From Ralstonia sp. UNC404CL21Col (GTDB lineage: Bacteria; Pseudomonadota; Gammaproteobacteria; Burkholderiales; Burkholderiaceae): DNA of 64,000 nucleotides. The position numbers and the translations under genes were made by a program. The notes under the pieces were generated by a model that was not told the origin of the DNA, did not search any database, and saw only the letters and a program-made list of their open reading frames with translations. The DNA lies in assembly GCF_000620465.1 (NCBI RefSeq), contig NZ_JIBE01000010.1, positions 1 through 64,000 of the forward strand, written 5' to 3'. Below, piece by piece: positions 36,138 through 44,537 of this stretch (position 1 is its first letter; each line of letters opens with the position of its first letter).

Positions 36138-36635
36138 ATGACTCGCAAGACCATTGAAGACCTGTTCATCCACTCGCTGTCGGACATTTACAGCGCAGAG
36201 AAGCAGTTGGCCAAGGCGCTGGGCAAGCTCGCCCGCACCGCCGAGAACGAAGAACTTTCAGAGGCGTTCAAGAGCCACCTGGAAGAAACGCAAGGCCAGA
36301 TCGAGCGGATCGACCAGATCGTCGAGACCTGCGCCATCAAGCTCAAGCGCATGAAGTGCGCTGCCATGGAGGGCTTGATCGAAGAGGCCAACGAGCTGAT
36401 CGAAGAGATACCGAAGGGGCCGGTTCTGGATGCCGGGCTGATCGGTGCAGCGCAGAAGGTCGAGCACTACGAGATCGCCTCATACGGCACGTTGGCCGCG
36501 CTTGCCAAGGAGGTCGGCTTTCATGAGGCGGTGCCGCTGATCGTCAGCACGCTGGACGAGGAGAAGGCCACCGATGCGAAGCTGACGCGTTTGGCGGAAA
36601 GCTCGGCCAATCGGGAAGCGAGCGCTGCGTCGTAA
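36138..36635 (+). CDS. yciF: YciF-family ferritin-like stress protein
   Basis: A 165-residue DUF892 protein. LFIHSLSDIYSAEKQLAKAL, HLEETQGQIERIDQIVE, KVEHYEIASYGTLAALAKE and STLDEEKATDAKL are the family's four helices with metal-ligand Glu and His. It follows its paralogue in the same operon and probably is expressed with it under stress. An unrelated SDR gene converges with it. Confidence 0.92.
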   Translation: MTRKTIEDLFIHSLSDIYSAEKQLAKALGKLARTAENEELSEAFKSHLEETQGQIERIDQIVETCAIKLKRMKCAAMEGLIEEANELIEEIPKGPVLDAGLIGAAQKVEHYEIASYGTLAALAKEVGFHEAVPLIVSTLDEEKATDAKLTRLAESSANREASAAS

Positions 36636-36715
36636 AGGCAACAGGACCTGCGCCCCCGCCGCCCACCGAGCGCGGCGGGCGCGGCAGCCGCGCGTTGCGA
36701 CGAACACGCCGATGG

Positions 36716-37552
36716 TCAGCGATCGTGGTCCGTCGACAGCGTAATTTCCTCCCACGCGCTCAGTTCCTCTTTCAAGGCAGTCAGATGGTCGCGGACGAGC
36801 GCCAGCGCATCGCTGCCGAGCACCAGATGGGCTGGAGGGTGATCAGCGGCAACGATGGCCAACATCGCACGCGCCGCCTTGGCAGGGTCGCCGAGCTGCT
36901 TGCCGCTCTTCTCTTCCCGGGCGCGACGGATCGGATCGAAGACCTCGTCGTAGTCGGGAATCGAGCGCGACGTCCGTGTCATTGAGCGGCCCGCCCAATC
37001 CGTGCGAAAGGATCCGGGCGCCACCGCAGTTACGGCAATGCCGAAGCTGTGCACCTCCTTGCCGAGACTTTCCGAAATCCCCTCCAACGCGAACTTGCTT
37101 CCGCAGTAGTAGGCGATGCCAGGCATCGTGATGTGCCCGCCCATGGAGGTGATGTTCAGGATGTGGCCACGTCGGCGGCGGCGCATGGACGGCAGCACCG
37201 CCTTGATCATCGCAACGGCGCCGAACACGTTCACGTCGAATTGGCGGCGCAACTCGGACAACGGCGATTCTTCCAATACCCCCTCGTGCCCGTAGCCGGC
37301 ATTGTTGACGAGGACATCGACCGGGCCGACGGTCGCTTCGATTTCCGACACCACCCCCTCAATGAGATGGAAATCTGTCACGTCCAATACGCGCGCAAAT
37401 GCATTGGAGGAATGCGATTCGAAATCGCGCTTGGCCTGCTCGCTTCGGACAGTGCCGACGACCTTGTGGCCGGCTGCCAAAGCCTCCTGTGCAAGCGCGC
37501 GGCCCAGGCCGCTGCTCACTCCGGTGATGAGAACAATCTTGCTGACGGTCAT
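36716..37552 (-). CDS. SDR-family oxidoreductase
   Basis: A 278-residue short-chain dehydrogenase: TGVSSGLGRALAQE, NNAGYGHEGVLEESP, Ser in NITSMGGH, YYCGSKFALEGISESL (Tyr and Lys), and VAPGSFRTDWAG. This variant (oxidoreductase/retinol-dehydrogenase type) is commonly found next to AraC regulators. It is divergent from the AraC gene at 37646 and likely under its control. Substrate unknown. Confidence 0.88.
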   Translation of the reverse strand: MTVSKIVLITGVSSGLGRALAQEALAAGHKVVGTVRSEQAKRDFESHSSNAFARVLDVTDFHLIEGVVSEIEATVGPVDVLVNNAGYGHEGVLEESPLSELRRQFDVNVFGAVAMIKAVLPSMRRRRRGHILNITSMGGHITMPGIAYYCGSKFALEGISESLGKEVHSFGIAVTAVAPGSFRTDWAGRSMTRTSRSIPDYDEVFDPIRRAREEKSGKQLGDPAKAARAMLAIVAADHPPAHLVLGSDALALVRDHLTALKEELSAWEEITLSTDHDR

Positions 37553-37612
37553 AGCTGCCTCTCGCTGAGCGTGATGAAGGCTGCATGCTAGTCTTGGCGC
37601 GTAGATGATTTA

Positions 37613-37626
37613 AGCCGAAATCGGCT
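37613..37626. promoter_or_regulatory. Palindrome AGCCGAAATCGGCT between SDR and AraC genes
   Basis: Perfect 6-bp arms with a 2-nt centre, 20 bp before the AraC start and 61 bp before the SDR start. It may be an operator in this shared promoter region. AraC sites are usually direct repeats, so another regulator is possible. Confidence 0.4.
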
Positions 37627-37645
37627 GAATTTCTTGCCTAAACCT

Positions 37646-38617
37646 ATGACCAGACGGGTTACCACTCGCCGGGCTTCTACCACCCCTTCGGCCACGCGGG
37701 CCCGGATCATTTCGCTCATGCGCGCGCTCGCGCCTGCCGAGGGGTACAACCTGACGGCCATGGAAAGCGTGCGCATCCTGCGCTCTGATCGCGCACTGTC
37801 GCGCACACCCGTCCTCTATGACCCGGGCATCGTCATCGTTTGCCAGGGCCGCAAGCGCGGATACTTCGGCGACCAGTTGTACCTGTACGACGAAGATCAC
37901 TACCTTGCCGTGTCGGTGCCCGTTCCGTTCAACATGGAAACGGAGGCAACGCCCGAGCGGCCACTGCTCGCGCTTTATCTGCACCTCGATTTCGTGATGG
38001 CGGCCGAGCTGGCCGCGCAGCTCGACAGTGTTGGCATGACGCACCGCCCGGCCAGTCCGCAGAGCATGATGTCCAGCCCCATGGACGACGGGATGCGCGC
38101 TTCTGTACTCCGCTTCCTGGAGACAATGCACGATCCCTTGGAAGCGGCCGTGCTGGGACCGGGCCTGCTGCGCGAGCTGTATTTCCGAGTGCTTACCGGC
38201 GAGCAAGGCGCCGCCATGAGAGAGGCGCTGGCGCTGCGCGGTCAGTTTGGCCGTATTGGGCAGGCGCTACGGCACATTCACATTGCATACGAACAGCCGC
38301 TTGATGTGGCACAGCTTGCCGGGAGAGCAGGCATGAGCATTCCGAGCTTCCACAGCCATTTCAAGGCGATTACGCAGCTCTCCCCCATGCAATACGTAAA
38401 GTGCATCCGCTTGCACCAGGCAAGATTGTTGATGGTGCGTGAAGACCTGACAGCCGAGGCGGCGAGTCACGCGGTGGGCTACGCCAGCCCATCGCAATTC
38501 AGCCGTGAGTTCAAGCGGCTTTTTGGTTTGACGCCGGCAGCGGAATCGAAGCGCATGCGTGACAGCTTCGCGCTTGCACCGGCCTTTGAGGGTGCGGCGT
38601 ATGTCTCTTCGCACTGA
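37646..38617 (+). CDS. AraC-family transcriptional regulator
   Basis: A 323-residue AraC regulator with an AraC_N-type sensor domain (VLYDPGIVIVCQGRKRGYFGDQLY, YLAVSVPVPFNMET) and two C-terminal helix-turn-helix motifs (LDVAQLAGRAGMSIPSFHSH and AASHAVGYASPSQFSREFKR). The ATG at 37646 is taken as start; a TTG at 37634 is in frame. It is divergent from an SDR gene that it probably activates. Confidence 0.92.
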   Translation: MTRRVTTRRASTTPSATRARIISLMRALAPAEGYNLTAMESVRILRSDRALSRTPVLYDPGIVIVCQGRKRGYFGDQLYLYDEDHYLAVSVPVPFNMETEATPERPLLALYLHLDFVMAAELAAQLDSVGMTHRPASPQSMMSSPMDDGMRASVLRFLETMHDPLEAAVLGPGLLRELYFRVLTGEQGAAMREALALRGQFGRIGQALRHIHIAYEQPLDVAQLAGRAGMSIPSFHSHFKAITQLSPMQYVKCIRLHQARLLMVREDLTAEAASHAVGYASPSQFSREFKRLFGLTPAAESKRMRDSFALAPAFEGAAYVSSH

Positions 38618-38744
38618 TCCAACTTAGCTGGCCGCAAGCTGTCTTTCGGCTGGAAAAAGGCAGCGCCCACGCGCCTCGGCCTTTGTCACGGGTTTCGCCG
38701 ACCTCGGCACCCATGAGACTCAGGCTTGGGCACGCAGCACCTCG

Positions 38745-39068
38745 CTACGCCTGCCACACCGCATACCCTTCTTCGCGCAACCCGATCGCCAGCTCCACTT
38801 CCATCTCGCGTGCCGCCTCGTAAGGCATCGGGTTGAAGCATTCGTACAGCTCCGGCATCAGACGCAGGCCGTACTCGCGCACAAACCGGTTCGACTTCAG
38901 CCCCGCCTTGTGTTTGTCAAAACGCACGTCGGGCGACTGCCCGGTCATGCCGACATAAACGCACGGCTTGTCACCCAGGTAATCGGGATTCGCTTTTTTG
39001 AAGCGCCCTTCGTTCAGCACTTGCCGCGACAGTTCGACAACGTAGACGTGATGATGGTGACGGGACAT
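38745..39068 (-). CDS. GIY-YIG-like small protein
   Basis: A 107-residue protein that resembles a minimal GIY-YIG nuclease fold: VYVVELS in the GIY position and CVYVGMTGQSPDVRFDKHKAG in the YIG position with the Arg and His that follow. The C-terminal Glu (EAAREMEVELAIGLREEGY) fits the metal ligand. It may act on DNA, but the fold call is by motif only. It is the last gene of a run PhzF-EthD-GIY-YIG on one strand. Confidence 0.65.
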   Translation of the reverse strand: MSRHHHHVYVVELSRQVLNEGRFKKANPDYLGDKPCVYVGMTGQSPDVRFDKHKAGLKSNRFVREYGLRLMPELYECFNPMPYEAAREMEVELAIGLREEGYAVWQA

Positions 39069-39092
39069 TGAGACGAGGTGTGAGGATTGCGC

Positions 39093-39419
39093 TCATCGAT
39101 CCGACCGCTCGACGACGATCTCGCTGATCTGAAGCACCGGTGCAATGTCGGTGTAGTTGGGGATATCGCCCAGGATCTCGGCGCGGTGCGGTTGAATGGC
39201 GGCCTCATAGGCTTCGACCGATTCACAGATGAACGCGCACATCGCCACGTAGGCAGGTGGCGTACCGGGTGCTCCGCCGGCCAAGCCTTTATCGACGGTG
39301 TAGTACGCACAGGCATTCCCAAGTCGCGCCTTCACCAGCGGCATGTGGCGCTCGCGGTAGTAGGTGTGGTCGAAGCGTGCGCCTTCGGCGTAGGGGTACA
39401 TCACGGTCACTTTGATCAT
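39093..39419 (-). CDS. EthD-family protein
   Basis: A 108-residue dimeric alpha/beta-barrel protein of the EthD family: MIKVTVMYPYAEGARFDHTYY, RHMPLVKARLG, and a C-terminal beta strand. Such proteins are found with oxidative degradation enzymes; catalysis is uncertain. AGGAG precedes the start. It lies between the PhzF and GIY-YIG-like genes, with 68 and 24 bp gaps. Confidence 0.82.
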   Translation of the reverse strand: MIKVTVMYPYAEGARFDHTYYRERHMPLVKARLGNACAYYTVDKGLAGGAPGTPPAYVAMCAFICESVEAYEAAIQPHRAEILGDIPNYTDIAPVLQISEIVVERSDR

Positions 39420-39487
39420 GGGGTTCTCCTGGTCTTCATTGGTGTCGACTTCATCCCGCGCTCACATGAGCGGTAGCCGCCAGCAAG

Positions 39488-40402
39488 TCAGTGCAACACT
39501 GGCAGCCAGAATGTCCCTTCCATGACGGCTACGCATGTTCCGCCGACACGGACTGTCGATGTGTCGCCTGTCTTCTCGCAAGACGCGAGCAGTGTGCTGG
39601 GGCGTCCCATGTCGACGCCTTGCCGCACGCGCAAGGTCAACTCGGGCACTGAGCGAGCTGCCGCCAGCAGCGCAACCGTTGCGCCTGTTGCGCTGCCTGT
39701 TGCTGGGTCTTCTGTCATGCGCGGTGTAAACATGCGCGATTGCAGATCGCAGCCTGCCTGGATGCCGTCCTCCCCGATGTCTCGCGTGTACGCGTAGATC
39801 GACACGGCGCCATCGAGCGGCAGGGTCGCCTTGTACGCGACCAGGTTCGGTACGCAGCGGCGCAGTGCATCTCGCGAGCGGAGTTCAACAATGAGGAAGG
39901 GTAGCCCCACCGATGCGACGATCGGCTGGTGGACGTCAACCTGAATGTCTTTGGCATCAAGCGAGAGGCAAGCGGCGACGCTGTCGGCGGCGACTTCGGA
40001 GCGCAGCAACAACTGCTCCGGCGCAACAAGTTCACCCCCGACAACAGTGGTGCCTTCCAGGAGCTGCCGAACCGGCACCACGCCTGCCGCTTCATCAAAG
40101 ACCAGGGTGTTCGGTAACGGCTCGCCTGCTTCTGCGGCTTTCGTGGCCAGCACAAAGGCCGTCCCGATGTTGGGATGGCCGGCAAACGGAATCTCTCGCG
40201 ATGGCGTAAATATCCGTACCCACGCGGTGTGCGATGGGTCTCGGGGCGGAAAGACAAACGTCGTTTCGGTGTAACCAAATTCGGCTGCGATGGATTGCAT
40301 CTGCTCGGTCGACAAGCCCTCGCAATCCAGCACCACCGCGACTGGGTTGCCCTGGAGCGGGATGTCAGTGAACACGTCGGCTGTCACGTAGCGGCGCTTC
40401 AT
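39488..40402 (-). CDS. PhzF-family isomerase
   Basis: A 304-residue protein of the PhzF/diaminopimelate-epimerase-like fold. YVTADVFTDIPLQGNPVAVV at the start, the catalytic Glu in FGYTETTFVFPP, the GHPNIGTA motif and DPATGSATGATVALL are present. Most genomic members are not phenazine enzymes; the substrate is unknown. The start at 40402 matches the family; the frame is open to 40456. It is divergent from ohrR. Confidence 0.9.
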   Translation of the reverse strand: MKRRYVTADVFTDIPLQGNPVAVVLDCEGLSTEQMQSIAAEFGYTETTFVFPPRDPSHTAWVRIFTPSREIPFAGHPNIGTAFVLATKAAEAGEPLPNTLVFDEAAGVVPVRQLLEGTTVVGGELVAPEQLLLRSEVAADSVAACLSLDAKDIQVDVHQPIVASVGLPFLIVELRSRDALRRCVPNLVAYKATLPLDGAVSIYAYTRDIGEDGIQAGCDLQSRMFTPRMTEDPATGSATGATVALLAAARSVPELTLRVRQGVDMGRPSTLLASCEKTGDTSTVRVGGTCVAVMEGTFWLPVLH

Positions 40403-40655
40403 GGTTGCTCTTTTATGTGAGGTTGCTGGCCAGTCGGAATCTCTTGGGTCGAGCAATCGACTGTAGTTCGGCTGGTCGTAGATCGCCAGGCTGCGAAAAC
40501 TGTCAAACGATAGCGGAGAAAGTCATTGTGGGTATGGGGCATGGAGCCCGCCCGCAAGCCCGGCAGCCGAGACGCTACTGTAGTGAAGACCTCCCCGCTC
40601 CCATCAGGGCCCCCGCCCCCCGAACAACCCGTCTAAAAAATTAGCTTGCAATTCA

Positions 40656-40667
40656 ATAGCACGCTAT
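40656..40667. promoter_or_regulatory. OhrR operator before ohrR
   Basis: ATAGCACGCTAT, a near-perfect palindrome 14 bp before the ohrR start, in an AT-rich promoter. The same 12-bp core (with one change) recurs upstream of ohr at 41200-41211, which supports autoregulation by OhrR. Confidence 0.65.
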
Positions 40668-40681
40668 ATATATTCCCCTCC

Positions 40682-41143
40682 ATGAACACACGCAAGCCTT
40701 CCTCCGCACGCCGCGACCTCGCCCTGGACGAGCAGCTCTGCTTTGCGCTGTACTCGACCATGATCGGGATCAACAAGGCGTACCGGCCGCTGCTCAAGGC
40801 GCTGGAGCTGACGTATTCGCAGTACCTCGTCATGCTGGTGCTGTGGGAGCAGGATGCCCAGACGGTGTCGGAGATTGGCGATCGCCTGTTCCTCGACTCC
40901 GCCACGCTCACCCCGCTGCTGAAGCGGCTGGAGGCATCGGGGCTGATCGAGCGGCAGCGCTCGGCCGAGGACGAACGGCGGGTGATCATCTCGCTCACGG
41001 CGGCCGGCAAGGCGCTGGAGAAGCGGGCCGAGAAAGTGCCGGCATGCATGGCTGCGGCCATGGAGTGTGCGCCCGGCGAGCTGGAAGAACTGCGCACACA
41101 GTTGAATGCATTGCGAGGACGGCTCTTCAAGAACGCCGCCTGA
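40682..41143 (+). CDS. ohrR: Organic-hydroperoxide-sensing MarR regulator OhrR
   Basis: A 153-residue MarR protein with the sensing Cys20 in the conserved DEQLCFALYSTMIGINKAYR segment. Peroxide oxidises this Cys and releases repression. The winged helix follows (VSEIGDRLFLDSATLTPLLKR) with the wing ERQRSAEDERRVIISLT. A further Cys pair near the C-terminus (ACMAAAMEC) might allow a 2-Cys mechanism. Its target ohr lies 141 bp downstream on the same strand. Matching operator sequences precede both genes. Confidence 0.93.
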   Translation: MNTRKPSSARRDLALDEQLCFALYSTMIGINKAYRPLLKALELTYSQYLVMLVLWEQDAQTVSEIGDRLFLDSATLTPLLKRLEASGLIERQRSAEDERRVIISLTAAGKALEKRAEKVPACMAAAMECAPGELEELRTQLNALRGRLFKNAA

Positions 41144-41193
41144 GCACACACGTATCGCCGACGGGCGCCTGATCGCGTCCGTTTTTTTAAACC

Positions 41194-41217
41194 GATTAAG
41201 TAGCGTGCTATTTAATC
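41194..41217. promoter_or_regulatory. OhrR operator before ohr
   Basis: A 24-bp imperfect palindrome: outer arms GATTAA / TTAATC, inner arms TAGC / GCTA. Its core GTAGCGTGCTAT (41200-41211) is the reverse complement of the ohrR operator core with one change. It is 67 bp before the ohr start. Confidence 0.65.
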
Positions 41218-41284
41218 GTAGGCAATGCGGCGCGGCCTCGACAGCCGATGCGCGCACCACCACCCCTCTCACAGGAGAACCACC

Positions 41285-41710
41285 ATGTCGATCGAAAACG
41301 TCCTCTACCGTGCCCATGCTCGTGCCACCGGCGGCCGCGATGGCCGCGCCATCACTGACGATGGCCGGCTCGACGTCCGCCTGACCACGCCAACCGAACT
41401 CGGCGGTGCCGGCGGCGAAGGCACCAACCCCGAACAGCTGTTTGCCGCCGGCTACAGCGCGTGTTTCCTCGGCGCGATCAAGTTCGTGGGTGCGCGCGAC
41501 AAGATCCGCGTGCCGGCAGATGTGTCCGTGCAGGGCAGCGTCGGCATCGGCGTCATTCCGAACGGCTTTGGCATTGAAGTGGACCTGAAGATCAGCCTGC
41601 CCGGCATGGACCCGGCTGAAGCGCAAACGCTCATCGACCGCGCCCACATCGTCTGCCCCTATTCGAACGCGACGCGCGGAAACATCGACGTACGCCTGAG
41701 CCTGATCTGA
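41285..41710 (+). CDS. ohr: Organic hydroperoxide resistance protein Ohr
   Basis: A 141-residue thiol peroxidase that reduces organic and fatty-acid hydroperoxides using lipoyl proteins. Catalytic and resolving Cys are in GYSACFLGAIKF and HIVCPYSNATRG. An AGGAG precedes the start. It is regulated by OhrR. An alpha/beta-hydrolase follows after 76 bp and may be in the same transcript. Confidence 0.95.
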   Translation: MSIENVLYRAHARATGGRDGRAITDDGRLDVRLTTPTELGGAGGEGTNPEQLFAAGYSACFLGAIKFVGARDKIRVPADVSVQGSVGIGVIPNGFGIEVDLKISLPGMDPAEAQTLIDRAHIVCPYSNATRGNIDVRLSLI

Positions 41711-41786
41711 CCCGTACGCCCTTCCCCAGCATCCGCACCTTCCAACCCTTCGCACAACAACCGATCGACCGATTAGAGGCCCAGCC

Positions 41787-42806
41787 ATGAACCGCATGAC
41801 CAAATTTGCCGCCGGCACCCTGCTCTCTGTGGCAGCAAGCGTTGCCCTTGCTGCGGGCAGCCCAGGCGTGGAGCGCACCACCCAGGCATTCCTCGACGCC
41901 CTGGCCGCCGGCGGTGGACAGCCGCTGGAAACCCTGTCACCCGCCGATGCCCGCGCCGTGCTGGTGGGCGCGCAGGCCGCCGCAAAGGTGTCGCTGCCGC
42001 CCGCCGACGTCAGCCAGAAAACCATCACCGTGGACGGCAAGCCGATCAGCCTGACGATCGTGCGCCCGGCCGGCGCGAAAGGCACGTTGCCCGGCTTTAT
42101 CTTCGTTCACGGCGGGGGCTGGGTGCTGGGCGACTTCCCCACGCACGAGCGCTTTGTGCGCGACCTGGTAGCCGACTCCGGCGCCGTCGCCGTCTTCGTC
42201 AACTACACGCCCTCGCCCGAGGCGCGTTATCCGGTGGCGATCAACCAGATCTACGCCGCCACAAAGTGGGTGGCAGAAAACGGTGCGCAGATCGGCGTAG
42301 ACGGCAAGCGGCTGGCGATTGCCGGCAACAGCGTGGGCGGCAACATGGCGGCCGTGGTGGCTCTGATGGCCAAGGCGCACGGCACGCCCGCACTGCGCAC
42401 GCAAGTCCTGTTCTGGCCGGTTACGAATGCCAACTTCGAGAACGCTTCGTACGACGAATTTGCGCAGGGGCACTTCCTGACCAAGCCGATGATGCAGTGG
42501 TTCTGGAACGCCTACACGACCGATCCGGCGCAGCGTCAGGAGACCTACGCATCGCCGCTGCTGGCCACGCCCGCTCAGTTGAAGGGGCTGCCGCCCGCGC
42601 TGGTGATTACCGCCGAGAAGGATGTCTTGCGCGATGAAGGCGAAGCGTATGCACGCAAGCTCGACGCCGCGGGTGTGGATGTGACCGCCACGCGCTACAA
42701 CGGCATGATTCACGACTTCGGCCTGCTCAATGCGCTGGCCGGTGTGCCGGCAACCCGTGCAGCTTTGCATCAAGCCAGCGAAGAGCTGAAGGCGCGGTTG
42801 AAGTAA
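41787..42806 (+). CDS. Exported alpha/beta hydrolase, HSL-type esterase
   Basis: A 339-residue esterase of the hormone-sensitive-lipase group. Signal peptide MTKFAAGTLLSVAASVALAAG; oxyanion motif VHGGGWVLGD; nucleophile Ser in AGNSVGGNMA; Asp in EKDVLRDEG; His in GMIHDFGLL. It probably acts in the periplasm. Genes of this kind next to ohr are common and may be induced by organic peroxides. Substrate unknown. Confidence 0.88.
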   Translation: MNRMTKFAAGTLLSVAASVALAAGSPGVERTTQAFLDALAAGGGQPLETLSPADARAVLVGAQAAAKVSLPPADVSQKTITVDGKPISLTIVRPAGAKGTLPGFIFVHGGGWVLGDFPTHERFVRDLVADSGAVAVFVNYTPSPEARYPVAINQIYAATKWVAENGAQIGVDGKRLAIAGNSVGGNMAAVVALMAKAHGTPALRTQVLFWPVTNANFENASYDEFAQGHFLTKPMMQWFWNAYTTDPAQRQETYASPLLATPAQLKGLPPALVITAEKDVLRDEGEAYARKLDAAGVDVTATRYNGMIHDFGLLNALAGVPATRAALHQASEELKARLK

Positions 42807-42942
42807 TTGGGTGGGCGGGTTGGTCAGCCGGCGATGCGCTCGCCCGTGCCTTGTGTACGCGGTGGGTGCGTTGCACCCGCACCGCTCGCCTAGCGACGAC
42901 ATTCACGCCGTCAGCGGAATGCTCCTGACCGGAAGCAGTCTG

Positions 42943-43197
42943 TCACGACAGCGTTTCGACGATGAACATCCGCGCTTGCTGAGCTTCCTGCCGATCGGCC
43001 TTGATCGGCGCATACGTCTCGGAATTGTAGAAAGCCAGCGCTTGGGCCAGCGTGGGGAACTCGAACACACCGGCCATCGGCAACGGGTCTTCATCCCCCT
43101 CCAGCACCTGCGCGACCGGGCCGAAATGCAGGATTCGCCCACCCGCGTCTTGCAGCGCAGCTTGAAAGCGCGGAGCAAGCGGGGCCTGCTTGGCCAT
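42943..43197 (-). CDS. DUF1330 protein, N-terminally short
   Basis: An 84-residue protein of the DUF1330 group: FQAALQDAGGRILHFGP, VLEGDEDPLPMAGVFEF and FYNSETYAPIKADRQE are recognisable. Members usually have about 95 residues with an extra first beta strand; this strand is missing. The ATG at 43197 has a GGAGG, so the short form is likely used. Upstream frames do not restore the lost strand. It could be a decayed or trimmed gene. Function unknown. Confidence 0.6.
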   Translation of the reverse strand: MAKQAPLAPRFQAALQDAGGRILHFGPVAQVLEGDEDPLPMAGVFEFPTLAQALAFYNSETYAPIKADRQEAQQARMFIVETLS

Positions 43198-43485
43198 CGC
43201 CTGGAGCCTCCGATGCCTTTGTCCATCGGCAGGCACCAATGAAGATGCGCTCGCGAGCGATTAAACGCAGGCTGCAGGCGATGTACCAGTCGATCTATCT
43301 TGACTAGAATCCGGAGCGCAGCATTCGCGCCATGCTGGTGTAGAAGCAACGCCGATGTGTTTCTGCTTCTTAATATTCTCCGCCGCAGTCGCTCGATGCA
43401 GCGACTCCGTTCCAGCAACACCGGCCACCGCCGTGACACGTCGCGTCTGGAAGGCCTCTTCAACTGCCGCTCGTCATTCCCTCGT

Positions 43486-44355
43486 ATGCAGCCTCGCCAT
43501 TCCTTCTCCGCCTTCACAAGCACCATCGCCTCAAACGTCCTGCATGGCACGGCGCTGACGTTCGGTCTCGCGCTCACGTTGCAGGCTGCCGCGCAAACGG
43601 GCATGCCAGCGCTTCGGGTCGTGTCTGAGTTGAAAGACATTCGCATGAAGGCGGTTGCCGCCCTGCCCAAGGCCGGGGGCGATGCCGGTGACCGCGACAG
43701 TTGCCCGCAACTTGTCATCAAGCCAAAGTCGCCGGCCGCGAAACAGGTGGCCGCGCAAGGCTGGGCGGTGATGGCCGATGTACCGCTTGGCGCCTTTCGT
43801 GCTGTCAGCTTTGCCGGCCAGATGCAGGCCGCGACCAGCGGCACGTGCAACGTCACGCAAGGCAACGTAGCGGTGTTTCAGAACGACAAGCTCGTCGCGC
43901 TGGCCTACGGCAAATCAGCCGAAGACCCCGCGATTGGCGCACTGACCCCGCTGGAAGGCGGCGCCGTGCGCGTGTGGGATGGTGACATTTCCCCCCTGCC
44001 CGTCGGCGACCTGCGCGTGGACAGCGATGGCACGCTGCGCCTGAGCAAGGTGGCCGACGAGGATGCCGTCTGCCAGGGTCGCGCCCTCGTGCCGAATGTC
44101 TACAACATGTCGATCGACAAAGCGCGCAAGGCGCTCGCCGACAAAGGCTGGAAGCCTGTAAAGGGTGGTGCCAGCCCCGAGCCTCGTCAGGCTGCGCTGG
44201 TCAAGCGCGGCATCGGCGAGGCCAACTCCTGCGCTGGCACGGGCTTGGCCTATTGCGATTTCAACTACGTCGGCCCCGCAGGCAAGCTCACCTTGACCAC
44301 CGTCGGCGAGGACGATCTCCCACACGTGGCGGGGTACGACGTCAGGTGTCGCTGA
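43486..44355 (+). CDS. Exported protein with PASTA-like segment
   Basis: A 289-residue protein with a signal-like start (VLHGTALTFGLALTLQAAAQ). The middle is beta-rich without a recognised family. The C-terminal part has ALVPNVYNMSIDKARKALADKGWKPV, which matches a PASTA repeat (binds peptidoglycan or beta-lactams). Several Cys suggest periplasmic disulfides. Its start is uncertain: upstream in-frame ATGs exist at 43300 and 43396 and the ribosome binding site is weak. A good terminator follows. Confidence 0.65.
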   Translation: MQPRHSFSAFTSTIASNVLHGTALTFGLALTLQAAAQTGMPALRVVSELKDIRMKAVAALPKAGGDAGDRDSCPQLVIKPKSPAAKQVAAQGWAVMADVPLGAFRAVSFAGQMQAATSGTCNVTQGNVAVFQNDKLVALAYGKSAEDPAIGALTPLEGGAVRVWDGDISPLPVGDLRVDSDGTLRLSKVADEDAVCQGRALVPNVYNMSIDKARKALADKGWKPVKGGASPEPRQAALVKRGIGEANSCAGTGLAYCDFNYVGPAGKLTLTTVGEDDLPHVAGYDVRCR

Positions 44356-44410
44356 CTGTGGATCACGGCAACCCTTGTCTGGAGCAGAACGTACTGAAAG
44401 GGATGTGAAT

Positions 44411-44448
44411 AAAAAGCCCGCGTTGCCTCTCCGGCTCGCGGGCTTTTT
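44411..44448. terminator. Bidirectional rho-independent terminator
   Basis: AAAAAGCCCGCG / CGCGGGCTTTTT, a 12-bp arm with a 14-nt loop, between the PASTA-like and DUF305 convergent genes. Confidence 0.88.
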
Positions 44449-44537
44449 GTTGGCATCGAAGCGCAATTGGCGACGATGCCCGTACCAACGCACTCCGACC
44501 CACCGAACAAACATCCCTGCGATGACTTGGCCACCGA

